Shown: piece by piece, positions 16,713 to 25,781 of the stretch
How the letters are laid out: every line of letters starts with the position of its first letter
Numbering within the stretch: position 1 is the first letter of the stretch
From: Pseudoalteromonas sp049257235
GTDB taxonomy: Bacteria > Pseudomonadota > Gammaproteobacteria > Enterobacterales > Alteromonadaceae
Assembly (NCBI RefSeq): GCF_049257235.1
Contig: NZ_JBMMUF010000004.1
Coordinates: 62,001-126,000 of the forward strand
Reading direction: 5' to 3'
Length of the DNA stretch: 64,000 nucleotides
Made by a program: the position numbers and the translations under genes
The notes under the pieces: generated by a model
Seen by the model: the letters and a program-made list of their open reading frames with translations, nothing else
The model's database searches: none
Told to the model about the DNA's origin: nothing

Positions 16713-17870
16713 ATGTCTACGTTAAAACCTCAGACCATCGCGGTACGCCACGGCATCGATGCCGATAAACATCATGGTGCCGTTGTGCCTCCTTTATACC
16801 TGTCTAGTACATACTCTTTTGCTGATTTTGATACCAAGCGAGCTTACGACTATGGCCGCAGCGGTAATCCTAATCGCGACATTCTTGCTGAAGCCTTAAC
16901 GGAACTCGAAGGCGGTGCCAGTGGTATTATCACGGCAACCGGCATGGCGGGTGTCCACCTTGTTACACAGTTGCTTCATGCCGACGACACCTTAGTGATC
17001 CCTCATGATTGCTATGGTGGCAGTTACCGCTTGTTCACGTCGCTAGAGAAGCGAGGCTTACTCAAGTTGTTGATTGTCGATTTCACTGAGCAAAGTTGTT
17101 ATCAGCAGATTATCGACGCAAAACCCAAACTGGTATGGATAGAAACACCCAGTAACCCTATTTTGCGTTTAACAGATATCCGCGCTGTGTGCGACGCAGC
17201 AAAGCAAGTAGGTGCTTTGGTTGCTGCCGATAACACCTTCTTATCCCCAGCACTGCAAAAGCCATTAACTCTGGGTTGTGACATTGTTGTGCATTCGACT
17301 ACCAAGTACATCAATGGGCACTCAGACGTAGTTGGCGGGGCGGTGATAGCAAAAACTCCAGAGTTGGGCGAAGAACTTGCGTGGTGGGCAAAGAATATTG
17401 GTGTCACAGGTGCGCCATTTGATAGCTATTTAGCACTCAGAGGACTGCGCACTTTATCGTTACGCTTACGCCAACACGAAGAGAATGCACAGGCCATTGC
17501 AGAGTTTTTAGAGCAGCACAGTGCAATCGAGAAGGTGTATTACCCAGGTCTAGCATCGCACCCTCAGCATGAACTTGCTAAAGCCCAACAAAGTGGTTTT
17601 GGTGGTATGGTCAGTTTCGATATTAAAGGCACAATTAGTGACAGTGCCAAGCTACTTACTTCTGTAGAACAATTCACCCTTGCTGAATCTTTAGGAGGGG
17701 TAGAGAGTTTGATCTGCCATCCTGCAACGATGACCCATGCAGGCATGGATGCACAGGCGCGTTTAGAAGCGGGTGTCGGTGACACGCTTATACGTATTTC
17801 CGTGGGAATCGAAGATAAAGAAGACCTAATCGCTGATTTAGAGCGCGCATTTGCGTTGTTGGAGTGCTGA
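16713..17870 (+). CDS. metB: Cystathionine gamma-synthase
   Basis: 385 residues, the usual length. A PLP-dependent Cys/Met metabolism enzyme joining O-succinylhomoserine (or O-acetylhomoserine) and cysteine into cystathionine. The PLP lysine is in 'HSTTKYINGHSDVVGG'. Other family segments are 'YDYGRSGNPNRD', 'ATGMAGVHLV' and 'AESLGGVESLICHPATMTH'. GGAGG precedes the ATG. It lies first in an operon with metL, one base apart, under MetJ boxes. Cystathionine beta-lyase is a close homologue; the metJ-metB-metL context supports MetB. Confidence 0.95.
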   Translation: MSTLKPQTIAVRHGIDADKHHGAVVPPLYLSSTYSFADFDTKRAYDYGRSGNPNRDILAEALTELEGGASGIITATGMAGVHLVTQLLHADDTLVIPHDCYGGSYRLFTSLEKRGLLKLLIVDFTEQSCYQQIIDAKPKLVWIETPSNPILRLTDIRAVCDAAKQVGALVAADNTFLSPALQKPLTLGCDIVVHSTTKYINGHSDVVGGAVIAKTPELGEELAWWAKNIGVTGAPFDSYLALRGLRTLSLRLRQHEENAQAIAEFLEQHSAIEKVYYPGLASHPQHELAKAQQSGFGGMVSFDIKGTISDSAKLLTSVEQFTLAESLGGVESLICHPATMTHAGMDAQARLEAGVGDTLIRISVGIEDKEDLIADLERAFALLEC

Positions 17871-17871
17871 G

Positions 17872-20217
17872 ATGACACACGTTGTACATAAGTTTGGTGG
17901 TTCGAGCCTGAGCAGCGCTGCGCGCTATCATGCGGTTGCCAACATTGTGCTTGCACACGCACAACTAGGTGATGTGGTGGTCGTCTCTGCAGCAGGTAAA
18001 ACAACGGATACGCTGGTAAGCTTGTGGCAAGCGTATGAGCAAGGAGATATTCATGGGAGCCTTGAAGTGCTCAGCGTCATTCAAACGCATCAGCGAGCGT
18101 TAATTGATGAGTTACTTGGTGTGTCAAAGGTGCACACTGTTAAAACAACGCTTGATGATGAGCTAGATAATATTCGTTACGCGATTGAAGAAAAACGTCT
18201 GAATGAAGCGCACCTTTTAGCGCATGGCGAGCTGTGGTCAGCTCGTTTGCTGGCCACATATATTCAGCAGCTAGGCACACCAGCACACAGCATTGATGCG
18301 CGCACCCTTATGGTGTACGAGTGCGGGCAATTGTTGCATACACTCAATGAGCAACAATGCCAACAAGGGGTAAGTTTGCAGCATATCAATGTTATTACAG
18401 GCTTTATCGCTGCCGATAAGCACGGAAATACGGTAACGCTTGGGCGTAATGGTAGTGACTACAGTGCGACTTTGCTGGCGCGCTATCTCAATGCCAACGA
18501 AGTATGCATATGGACCGATACACAGGGTATTTACAGTACCGATCCTCGCAAAGTGGCACAAGCTCAGAAATATCATAAAGTGTGTCGCTTACAAGCGCAG
18601 TTACTCGCACGACTAGGTAACCCCGTACTGCATGCGAAGACGTTATCTCCCCTTGAAGGCACAAATATTAAGTTGTCGGTTCGCAGCTCCTTTGACCGAG
18701 ACGCCAATGCGACAGAAGTCGTCCCTGAAGGGGTGTGTAAGCACAAGCACTTCATCACTACTTTGGGAGTGCATGATGTGTATAAAGTGCACAGCGCTGA
18801 CGCGGATGAATTACGTCGTCTTAATGATGAACTGCAAAGTAATATTATTGGCTGCAACCTAGCAGATGGTACGTTATTGGTAGTGCCGCAAGAAGTTAGT
18901 CATGACCTGTCTAATTACTTTGATGGTCGTGCGCAATTGGTAGAATCGAACGTCTATGGTTTTGCTGTCGTGGCTCCTGATGCTGAGCTTGAGCTTATCC
19001 AGCAACGAGCGCAGTCGGCATTATCACACTTAAATTTTACCAGTCGTCTCAGCCATACTGAGAAAGGGCATCTATTGCAGTTAACTGATCAGGCCCTAGA
19101 CGCCGATAGTCTCGCATACATGCATGCTAACCTGCTAAATTCACGTCAACAGCTCGCTATTGTGGTGGCTGGGCTTGGTAATGTTGGAGAGGAGTTTGTT
19201 GCGCAGCTAGAAAAGCAAAAGGCGCGTTTAGCACAACACCTTGATGTGAAAGTGGTGGGGTTGCTGCGCTCGCAACACATGCTGTTTAACCCAGCTGGAA
19301 TAGAGGTGTGCGACTGGCAGGCAGATTGGCAACGTGGTGCTGTTAGCTATGACCAAGCACAGTTAGTTAAGTGCTTAGAGCAACTTGATTATGAGCACAA
19401 AGTGGTTATTGATATCACTGCAAGTGAGTCATTCAGTGATATTTACCCGCAGTTTGTAAAAGCGGGCTGTCACCTTATAAGTGCCAATAAGTATGCTAAC
19501 ACTGCACCTATTCGCTGGTACCAAAACCTAAAAAATGAACTGGCACAAAGGAATTTACAGTGGCGCTATAACACCAGTGTTGGAGCTGGCCTGCCGATCA
19601 ATTTTGCCTTGGCAGATATACAGCAAAGTGGTGATGCAGTCAGCCGTATACAGGGGGTTTTCTCTGGCACTTTATCTTGGCTGTGCAGTAAATACGACGG
19701 TGAGGTGCCTTTTTCTGACTTGGTGCTAGAAGCACAAGCGTTGGGATTGAGTGAGCCTGATCCCCGTGAAGACTTATCTGGACGTGATGTACAAAGAAAG
19801 TTACTGATCCTTGCCAGAGAGCTGGGTTTGCAACTCGATTTGGATGACATAGAGTTAGAGCCTCTTATGCCCGAGCAGTTGGCAAACGGTTCATGGGAGC
19901 AATGCAAAGAGCACTTAGCGGCATTGGATGACTTTGTAGCAACGCGTGCGACTGTTGCTCACGAACAGGGCAAGGTATTGCGATACAATGCCGAGATTGA
20001 CCTCCGTGATAGCAAAGTAAAAGCAAAGGTGGGCTTAGTTGCTGTTGATAGGGATAGTGCGTTGGGGGCTTTGCCTCCCGGCGATAATATTTTTGTCACC
20101 AATAGCCAGTGGTATGCAGATAATAGTTTGGTTATCCAAGGGCCCGGAGCAGGGCGGGAAGTTACCGCGGCTGGAGTGCATTCTGATTTGTATTGGTTAG
20201 CTGCAAAAATTGCCTAG
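17872..20217 (+). CDS. metL: Bifunctional aspartokinase II / homoserine dehydrogenase II
   Basis: 781 residues from the ATG at 17872, just after the metB stop; this start gives 'MTHVVHKFGGSSLSS', the expected N terminus. The aspartokinase domain (about 1-290) includes 'KFGGSS' and 'TLGRNGSDYSATLLA'. A regulatory linker follows, then a homoserine dehydrogenase domain from about 425 with the nucleotide motif 'VVAGLGNVGEEF' and the catalytic region 'EPDPREDLSGRDVQRKLLILARE'. It makes aspartyl phosphate and reduces aspartate semialdehyde to homoserine for methionine synthesis. Co-transcription with metB places it under MetJ. Confidence 0.96.
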   Translation: MTHVVHKFGGSSLSSAARYHAVANIVLAHAQLGDVVVVSAAGKTTDTLVSLWQAYEQGDIHGSLEVLSVIQTHQRALIDELLGVSKVHTVKTTLDDELDNIRYAIEEKRLNEAHLLAHGELWSARLLATYIQQLGTPAHSIDARTLMVYECGQLLHTLNEQQCQQGVSLQHINVITGFIAADKHGNTVTLGRNGSDYSATLLARYLNANEVCIWTDTQGIYSTDPRKVAQAQKYHKVCRLQAQLLARLGNPVLHAKTLSPLEGTNIKLSVRSSFDRDANATEVVPEGVCKHKHFITTLGVHDVYKVHSADADELRRLNDELQSNIIGCNLADGTLLVVPQEVSHDLSNYFDGRAQLVESNVYGFAVVAPDAELELIQQRAQSALSHLNFTSRLSHTEKGHLLQLTDQALDADSLAYMHANLLNSRQQLAIVVAGLGNVGEEFVAQLEKQKARLAQHLDVKVVGLLRSQHMLFNPAGIEVCDWQADWQRGAVSYDQAQLVKCLEQLDYEHKVVIDITASESFSDIYPQFVKAGCHLISANKYANTAPIRWYQNLKNELAQRNLQWRYNTSVGAGLPINFALADIQQSGDAVSRIQGVFSGTLSWLCSKYDGEVPFSDLVLEAQALGLSEPDPREDLSGRDVQRKLLILARELGLQLDLDDIELEPLMPEQLANGSWEQCKEHLAALDDFVATRATVAHEQGKVLRYNAEIDLRDSKVKAKVGLVAVDRDSALGALPPGDNIFVTNSQWYADNSLVIQGPGAGREVTAAGVHSDLYWLAAKIA

Positions 20218-20227
20218 CGTAACAAAC

Positions 20228-20254
20228 AAAAAGCCAGCTTACGCTGGCTTTTTT
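20228..20254. terminator. Bidirectional terminator between metL and mrcA
   Basis: AAAAAGCCAGC, loop TTAC, GCTGGCTTTTT, between convergent metL and mrcA. Confidence 0.9.
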
Positions 20255-20278
20255 AAAGAGAGATGCTCTGTACAAGGA

Positions 20279-22861
20279 TTAAAACAGCTCGTCTTCAAAT
20301 ATCTCTTCTTCAGTTTCTTGTGTCTTATCTGTTTGAGACTCAAAGATGCTAGGCAGGGATTTTTCTACGTAGCGAGTGGGTGCAGTCCCTTTCATGAAGT
20401 ACTCAAAGCGGCTGGTATGATCATTGTTATGGCTTAACAGGCCAGTTTTGAGATCTATGCGCACCGATTCTAGCCCTTCAGGCGTGTCAATCGGTGCATA
20501 TGGCTCATCTTTGAGTGCCACTTCCATGAAGTCGACCCACGCTGGCTGTGCTGTTTTAGCGCCAGACTCTGCGCCGAAAATCTGCGATTTGTCGAGATTG
20601 TTGTTGTAACTGGTTCTACCTAGTGAATTACCAGGGTTATCAAAACCGACCCACACAGTTGTCATCACGTTGGCATTAAAACCGCTAAACCAAGTGTCTA
20701 CCGAGTCATTTGTCGTGCCCGTTTTGCCAGATAAGTCTCGGCGTTTTAACCTGGTTGCACGCCAACCTGTGCCATTCCAACCGTTACCATGTTGCCAACT
20801 ACCGCCACCCCATATTGCACTATTCATTGCGTCCGCAATCAAAAAGGCATTTTGTTCTGAAATCACTTGTGGTGCACATTGAGCGATGCGATTTTCTGTT
20901 TCTAGTTCAGTGCTTAGCGTGCTGTCAGCCTGGTTGGTTTGTTGTAAATCCGGCTCCAGTTCAGCCAGTTGTGCAAATTCTGCTAACACCTCATTCTTGC
21001 GTCTTTGTTCAGCGTTACATGCCACAACTGGTTGCGCTTTAAACAGAGTTTCCCCTTCTGCGTTTTGAATTTCAGAGATGAAATAAGGCTCGATAAGGTT
21101 ACCGCCATTGGCAAAAGTACTCATACCTCGGGCTAACTCTAGTGGAGTTAAAGAGGCGCTACCTAGGGCGAGCGTTTCATTGCGAGGTAAGTCTTCATCT
21201 TTAAAGCCGAATTTCAGTAGATGCTCTGAGGCAGGGTCGACGCCCACACCACGAAGCAATCTTACTGACACCACATTTTTAGATTGAGCTAGGGCGCGGC
21301 GCACTCTGATTGGCCCTACATACACCGCTGGACTGTTTTTCGGACGCCATGCAACACCTTGACTCTTATCCCAATGATTGATTGGTGCATCATTGATAAC
21401 AGTAGCGAGTGAATAACCATTCTCAAGCGCTGCGGAATAGATAAACGGTTTAATGTTTGAACCAACTTGGCGTTTTGCTTGCACAGCTCGATTGTATTGA
21501 CTCTGCTCAAAACTATACCCACCGACAATGGCTTTGATACGTCCATCGGTTGGGTCGAGTGATACCAGAGCGCTGGACGCGTCAGGCACTTGCGCCAGCA
21601 TAGCGTGTCCATTGTCATTAAAGCGATACCAAACATGCGCTCCTGGATTAACAATATCAGCGGCAGTTTGCGGTGCTTGGCTTTGGCGTGTGTTTGAAAT
21701 AAAACTGCGAGCCCACTTAAGACCATCCCAGTCGATATCTACATATTCACCAGTTTTGTTAAAGACTTGAATGGATTGTTCATTGACTGCCGTAACAATT
21801 CCACCATGCAAATCAGCAAGTGCATTGACTGACTTTAGGTAGGTCAGCATGGTCTCTTCGTTGGCTGGAGGCTCGGTGTCATGCTGCCATAGGTATGCTT
21901 GCGGGCCGCGATAGCCGTGACGCATGTCATAGGCGTAAAGATTATCACGCAGTGCTTTTTGCGCAGCCGCTTGAACATTCGATTCTACCGATGTGAATAC
22001 TTTTATCCCTGAGTTGTATGCTTCTTCTTCGCCATACAGTGCAACCACTTCAGCTCGCACCATTTCAGAGATATACGGTGCGTATAGATCGATCTCAGCA
22101 CCATGGAATTTTGCAGTAATTGGTTGTGAAGAAGCTTCAGCAAATTCTTGCTCGGTGATATATCCCTCATCCAACATACGTCCTAGTACCACATTACGAC
22201 GCGCTTTTGCGCGCTCAGGGTTGCGAATTGGGTTTAAAGCAGAGGGGGCTTTCGGCAAACCTGCAATCATTGCCATTTGTGCAAGATTTAACTCATTAAG
22301 CGGTTTTCCGTAATAAACTTGTGCGGCAGCGCCAATACCAAACGAGCGATTACCTAGTTCAATTTTATTTAGATACAGCTCAAATATTTCGTCTTTGCTT
22401 AAAAGTTGCTCAATGTGAATGGCGATAAATATTTCTTTTACTTTTCGAATATACGCTTTTTCACGTGTTAAAAAGAAGTTTCGTGCCAGCTGCATGGTAA
22501 TAGTACTGGCACCTTGGCGTTTTTCACCTGTGGAAATTAGTACTAAAGCACTACGCACTATCCCTATTGGATCTATTCCGTAGTGTTCATAAAAACGATT
22601 ATCTTCAGTTGCCAAAAATGCTAAACGTAATTCTTCTGGTACATCATTGATTTTTACTGGTATTCTGCGTTTTTCACCAAATTGGTTGATGAGAGCGCCG
22701 TCCCGTGTGAACACTTGCATGGGAGTTTGTAGTTTGACGTCTTTTAAAACTGCTACACTTGGTAAGTCAGGCTTTACATATAGATATAATACAGCGATGG
22801 CAATACAGCCGAGGAGGATACAAATGAAAAGGATTTGTAAAAACTTTTTAAATATTTTCAC
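20279..22861 (-). CDS. mrcA: Penicillin-binding protein 1A (class A PBP)
   Basis: 860 residues with a GTG start preceded by AGGGA. Order: membrane anchor (about 8-28), GT51 glycosyltransferase ('ATEDNRFYEHYGIDPIGI', 'QGASTITMQLARNFFLT'), an inserted OB-like domain, and the transpeptidase with the SXXK motif 'GSNIKPF', SXN 'SKNVVS' and KTG 'SGKTGTTN'. It polymerises and cross-links peptidoglycan at the inner membrane. Its activator lpoA lies at 29453-31417. It diverges from pilM, the standard arrangement in gammaproteobacteria. Confidence 0.96.
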   Translation of the reverse strand: MKIFKKFLQILFICILLGCIAIAVLYLYVKPDLPSVAVLKDVKLQTPMQVFTRDGALINQFGEKRRIPVKINDVPEELRLAFLATEDNRFYEHYGIDPIGIVRSALVLISTGEKRQGASTITMQLARNFFLTREKAYIRKVKEIFIAIHIEQLLSKDEIFELYLNKIELGNRSFGIGAAAQVYYGKPLNELNLAQMAMIAGLPKAPSALNPIRNPERAKARRNVVLGRMLDEGYITEQEFAEASSQPITAKFHGAEIDLYAPYISEMVRAEVVALYGEEEAYNSGIKVFTSVESNVQAAAQKALRDNLYAYDMRHGYRGPQAYLWQHDTEPPANEETMLTYLKSVNALADLHGGIVTAVNEQSIQVFNKTGEYVDIDWDGLKWARSFISNTRQSQAPQTAADIVNPGAHVWYRFNDNGHAMLAQVPDASSALVSLDPTDGRIKAIVGGYSFEQSQYNRAVQAKRQVGSNIKPFIYSAALENGYSLATVINDAPINHWDKSQGVAWRPKNSPAVYVGPIRVRRALAQSKNVVSVRLLRGVGVDPASEHLLKFGFKDEDLPRNETLALGSASLTPLELARGMSTFANGGNLIEPYFISEIQNAEGETLFKAQPVVACNAEQRRKNEVLAEFAQLAELEPDLQQTNQADSTLSTELETENRIAQCAPQVISEQNAFLIADAMNSAIWGGGSWQHGNGWNGTGWRATRLKRRDLSGKTGTTNDSVDTWFSGFNANVMTTVWVGFDNPGNSLGRTSYNNNLDKSQIFGAESGAKTAQPAWVDFMEVALKDEPYAPIDTPEGLESVRIDLKTGLLSHNNDHTSRFEYFMKGTAPTRYVEKSLPSIFESQTDKTQETEEEIFEDELF

Positions 22862-22962
22862 GGATATTTCCCTAATTAGACTCCCAATTGAGCGCAGACG
22901 TTGCTAGTATATCTTGATTAGGAAGTGAATAAAATTTTTTCATTAATAATTTATAAGTCTAT

Positions 22963-22968
22963 TATAAT
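22963..22968 (+). promoter_or_regulatory. Possible -10 element for pilM
   Basis: A perfect TATAAT lies 27 bp upstream of the pilM ATG in very AT-rich sequence. No good -35 is found at the usual spacing, so the promoter call is tentative. Confidence 0.4.
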
Positions 22969-22995
22969 TATAAAAAAAGGTTTCACGTTGCTCAT

Positions 22996-24075
22996 ATGTT
23001 AAATCGACTTTTCAAAAAGTCTTTGCCCGCCATGGTAGGCATCGACATCGGCTCACACTCTGTAAAGGCAGTGTTACTCACACAGCACGAACAGGGTTAT
23101 CGCCTTGACGCGGTTGCGATCGAACCCATGCCCAAAGGGGCAATGGCCGAGCGTAACATTCAGGATATAGAGGCTATTGGTCGCGTAATCTCAAAGCTTA
23201 GAAAGCGCATTCCAAAATCTGTTAGTCACGCCGTTGTTGCAGTATCGGGACAAACGGTGATTACTAAGATGATTTTTATGGATGTGTCTTTGAGTGATGC
23301 CGAACTTGAATCTCAAATCGAAATTGAAGCTGACAGCTTAATCCCATACCCACTGGATGAAGTTAGCATCGATTTCGAAAAGTTAGAGATCAATGAAGCT
23401 GACCCCTCCAAAGTTAACGTGCTTTTGTCCGCTGCACGAACCGAAAGTGTTGAAGCACGATCGGGCGCTGTAGAAACAGGCGGGTTCGTAACTAAGGTTG
23501 TTGACGTAGAGACCTACGCACTTAGTCGAAGTCTTGAGGTGGCCTATGCGTCACTTCCCGAAGACGCTAAGGACAAAGTAGTCGCTTTAGTGGATATCGG
23601 TGCGGTAATGACACTGGTTAGTGTGGTGCAAAAAGGTGAGACCATTTACACCCGTGACCAAGTTTTTGGTGGTGAGCAATATACCAACACCATTGTGTCT
23701 TACTACAACAAGAACTTTGACGATGCCGAGCGCGCAAAATGTTCAGGTGACCTCCCACCAAACTATACCTTTGAAGTGTTGGCTCCGTTTCAAACATCAT
23801 TGTTGCAGCAGGTTCGTCGCGCAATCCAAATGTTTTTAACGACCAGTGGTAAAGATCAAGTTGATTACATCGTTTTATCAGGTGGAACAACAATGATTGA
23901 TGGCCTAGATCGCCTGTTAATAGACGAGCTGGGTATACACACTGTTGTTGTTGATCCATTTGTGAATATGGATATCGGTCCTCGCGTGGATCAGGAAATG
24001 TTACAAAAGCATAAGGCGCAGTTTGCAGTTGCCACCGGCCTTGCTTTGAGGAGTTTCTCAACATGCCACATATAA
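22996..24075 (+). CDS. pilM: Type IV pilus assembly protein PilM
   Basis: 359 residues. Actin-like ATPase fold with the phosphate loop 'GIDIGSHSVKAVLL' near the N terminus and 'LVDIGAVMTLVSVVQ' and 'IVLSGGTTMIDGL' further on. PilM is cytosolic, binds the N-terminal tail of PilN and links the pilus motor to the alignment complex. It is the first gene of pilMNOPQ, and its 3' end overlaps pilN by 13 bp. Confidence 0.95.
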   Translation: MLNRLFKKSLPAMVGIDIGSHSVKAVLLTQHEQGYRLDAVAIEPMPKGAMAERNIQDIEAIGRVISKLRKRIPKSVSHAVVAVSGQTVITKMIFMDVSLSDAELESQIEIEADSLIPYPLDEVSIDFEKLEINEADPSKVNVLLSAARTESVEARSGAVETGGFVTKVVDVETYALSRSLEVAYASLPEDAKDKVVALVDIGAVMTLVSVVQKGETIYTRDQVFGGEQYTNTIVSYYNKNFDDAERAKCSGDLPPNYTFEVLAPFQTSLLQQVRRAIQMFLTTSGKDQVDYIVLSGGTTMIDGLDRLLIDELGIHTVVVDPFVNMDIGPRVDQEMLQKHKAQFAVATGLALRSFSTCHI

Positions 24076-24629
24076 ATCTACTGCCCTGGCGTGAAGCCGC
24101 GCGCAAGGAAGCACAGCAGAACTTCGTCACGGTTTTAGTGGTTGTTGTTTTCGCTGCATTTGCCTCTATGTTTGCGCTGAGCATGGTCTATAACGCTATG
24201 ATTGATGGGCAAAATGTACGCAATAACTTTTTGACCAAAGAAATTCAAATACTCGATAAGCGGATCGCTGAAATCCGTGAGCTTGACAAGAAAAAAGAAA
24301 GCTTACAACAGCGTATGCGCCTAATCGAAGAGCTGCAAAGTAACCGAAACCTCGGCACGCGCATTATGGATGAAGTAGCTAAAATCGTACCTTCAGGTGT
24401 GTATTTTACTACCCTAGAGCGCCGTGGAAACGCCATTCAAATTACTGGTAAGAGTGAGTCAAACAACCGTCTGTCAACCATGATCCGCCAAGTAGAAGGT
24501 TCGTACTTACTGGAGCGCGCATCTTTGCAAGGCATTGTTGCTGGTGAAGAAGACTCTCGTCTGTTAAGTGATTTCAACATGCAATTTAGCGTGAAGTCAT
24601 TCGATGAAATTGGTGAGGTGAAAGAATGA
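24063..24629 (+). CDS. pilN: Type IV pilus assembly protein PilN
   Basis: 188 residues. The cytoplasmic N terminus starts 'MPHINLLPWR', the conserved PilM-binding motif. A transmembrane helix (about 20-43) and a coiled coil (about 60-105) precede a ferredoxin-like periplasmic domain. It forms heterodimers with PilO in the inner-membrane alignment complex. Overlaps pilM by 13 bp and pilO by 4 bp, so translation is coupled. Confidence 0.94.
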   Translation: MPHINLLPWREAARKEAQQNFVTVLVVVVFAAFASMFALSMVYNAMIDGQNVRNNFLTKEIQILDKRIAEIRELDKKKESLQQRMRLIEELQSNRNLGTRIMDEVAKIVPSGVYFTTLERRGNAIQITGKSESNNRLSTMIRQVEGSYLLERASLQGIVAGEEDSRLLSDFNMQFSVKSFDEIGEVKE

Positions 24630-25225
24630 GTACGGATTTAAAAGCCTTAACCGATATAGATTGGAGCGACTTAACACTCGACAACATAGGCGAGTGGCCG
24701 TCACTGGTTAAGTCGTTAGTCTTTATTTTTGTTTTCATCATAATACTAGGGCTTAGCTACAAGTTTTTAGTTGAAGACAAGATTGGTGTTTATGAAACAA
24801 CACTCAATAAAGAAACAGAGCTTCGAGACAGCTATCGCGTCAAATATGCAAAGGCGAGTCGCTTAGAAATTTACAAACAACAAATGCAAGAGATGGAAGA
24901 GAAGTTCTCACAGTTGTTGAAAAAGCTTCCAACCTCAAACGAAACGCCAGGACTACTCGATGATTTGTCATATGTAGGCACGACCAGTGGCTTGACGTTC
25001 GTAAAGATCGGTTGGTTGCCTGAAGTGAAAAAAGAGTTCTACACCGAGCTGCCAATTAAAATTGAAGTAGAGGGGAGTTATCACGAATTTGGAGAGTTCG
25101 TTGGTAAGGTCGCTCAGTTACCTCGTATCATCAGTCTTCATGACTTTGAAATACAAGCAACAGGTGATGACCAATTGGTGTTTAGTGTGATTGCTAAGAC
25201 ATATCGTTATGAGGGGGATGAATAA
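24626..25225 (+). CDS. pilO: Type IV pilus assembly protein PilO
   Basis: 199 residues: a short cytoplasmic part, transmembrane helix (about 26-49), coiled coil and a periplasmic ferredoxin-like domain ('FYTELPIKIEVEGSYHEFGEFVGKVAQLPRI' is typical). Pairs with PilN and contacts PilP. Starts within the pilN stop (ATGA) and ends directly before the pilP ATG. Confidence 0.94.
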   Translation: MSTDLKALTDIDWSDLTLDNIGEWPSLVKSLVFIFVFIIILGLSYKFLVEDKIGVYETTLNKETELRDSYRVKYAKASRLEIYKQQMQEMEEKFSQLLKKLPTSNETPGLLDDLSYVGTTSGLTFVKIGWLPEVKKEFYTELPIKIEVEGSYHEFGEFVGKVAQLPRIISLHDFEIQATGDDQLVFSVIAKTYRYEGDE

Positions 25226-25762
25226 ATGAAAAAACTCCTCGCAGTAGCCTCATTATCGCTGTTGGTAAGTGGTTGTTTTGACGACACTACCGAGCAAAAT
25301 GAGTTTATAAACCAAGTGAAAGCAAGTACGCAGCCCAAGGTGGAGCCGATCCCCGAGATCGCCCAGTTTGAGCACTTTGCCTACAGCGCTTCTGATTTAC
25401 GTAGTCCTTTTGTGGCACCAAGACCAGAAGTAATTCAAGATAAATTGATTCAAGTGCAAAACTGTTTGCATCCAGATCCTCAGCGTAAGAAAGAACCGCT
25501 GGAGAGATACCCATTAGATAACCTTTCAATGAAAGGGACGTTGGGTGCTGGCGCGCAAACATGGGCACTAGTGAAAGCTTCTGATGCAACATTGCATCGA
25601 ATCTCGCGCGGCAACTATGTTGGCTTGTATCACGGTAAAGTGACTCAGGTACGCAGTAACTATATAGAATTATTAGAGTTAATCCCTGATGGAGCAGGAT
25701 GTTGGAAAGAACGCCTGACCAAGCTAGAAATGTTGGAGGCAGGTGATGATTCCAGTTCATAA
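25226..25762 (+). CDS. pilP: Type IV pilus assembly lipoprotein PilP
   Basis: 178 residues. Signal peptide with lipobox 'LVSGC' (lipidated Cys17). A flexible segment that binds PilN/PilO is followed by a beta-domain ('LSMKGTLGAGAQTWALVKASDATLHRISRGNYVG') that contacts PilQ. It connects the inner-membrane complex with the secretin. Confidence 0.94.
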   Translation: MKKLLAVASLSLLVSGCFDDTTEQNEFINQVKASTQPKVEPIPEIAQFEHFAYSASDLRSPFVAPRPEVIQDKLIQVQNCLHPDPQRKKEPLERYPLDNLSMKGTLGAGAQTWALVKASDATLHRISRGNYVGLYHGKVTQVRSNYIELLELIPDGAGCWKERLTKLEMLEAGDDSSS

Positions 25763-25781
25763 AAATCAAGGTAATAGCACA

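Noticed and set aside
23618..24184. 188-codon minus-strand ORF over the pilM-pilN junction
   Set aside because: Antisense shadow; pilM and pilN both have family motifs.
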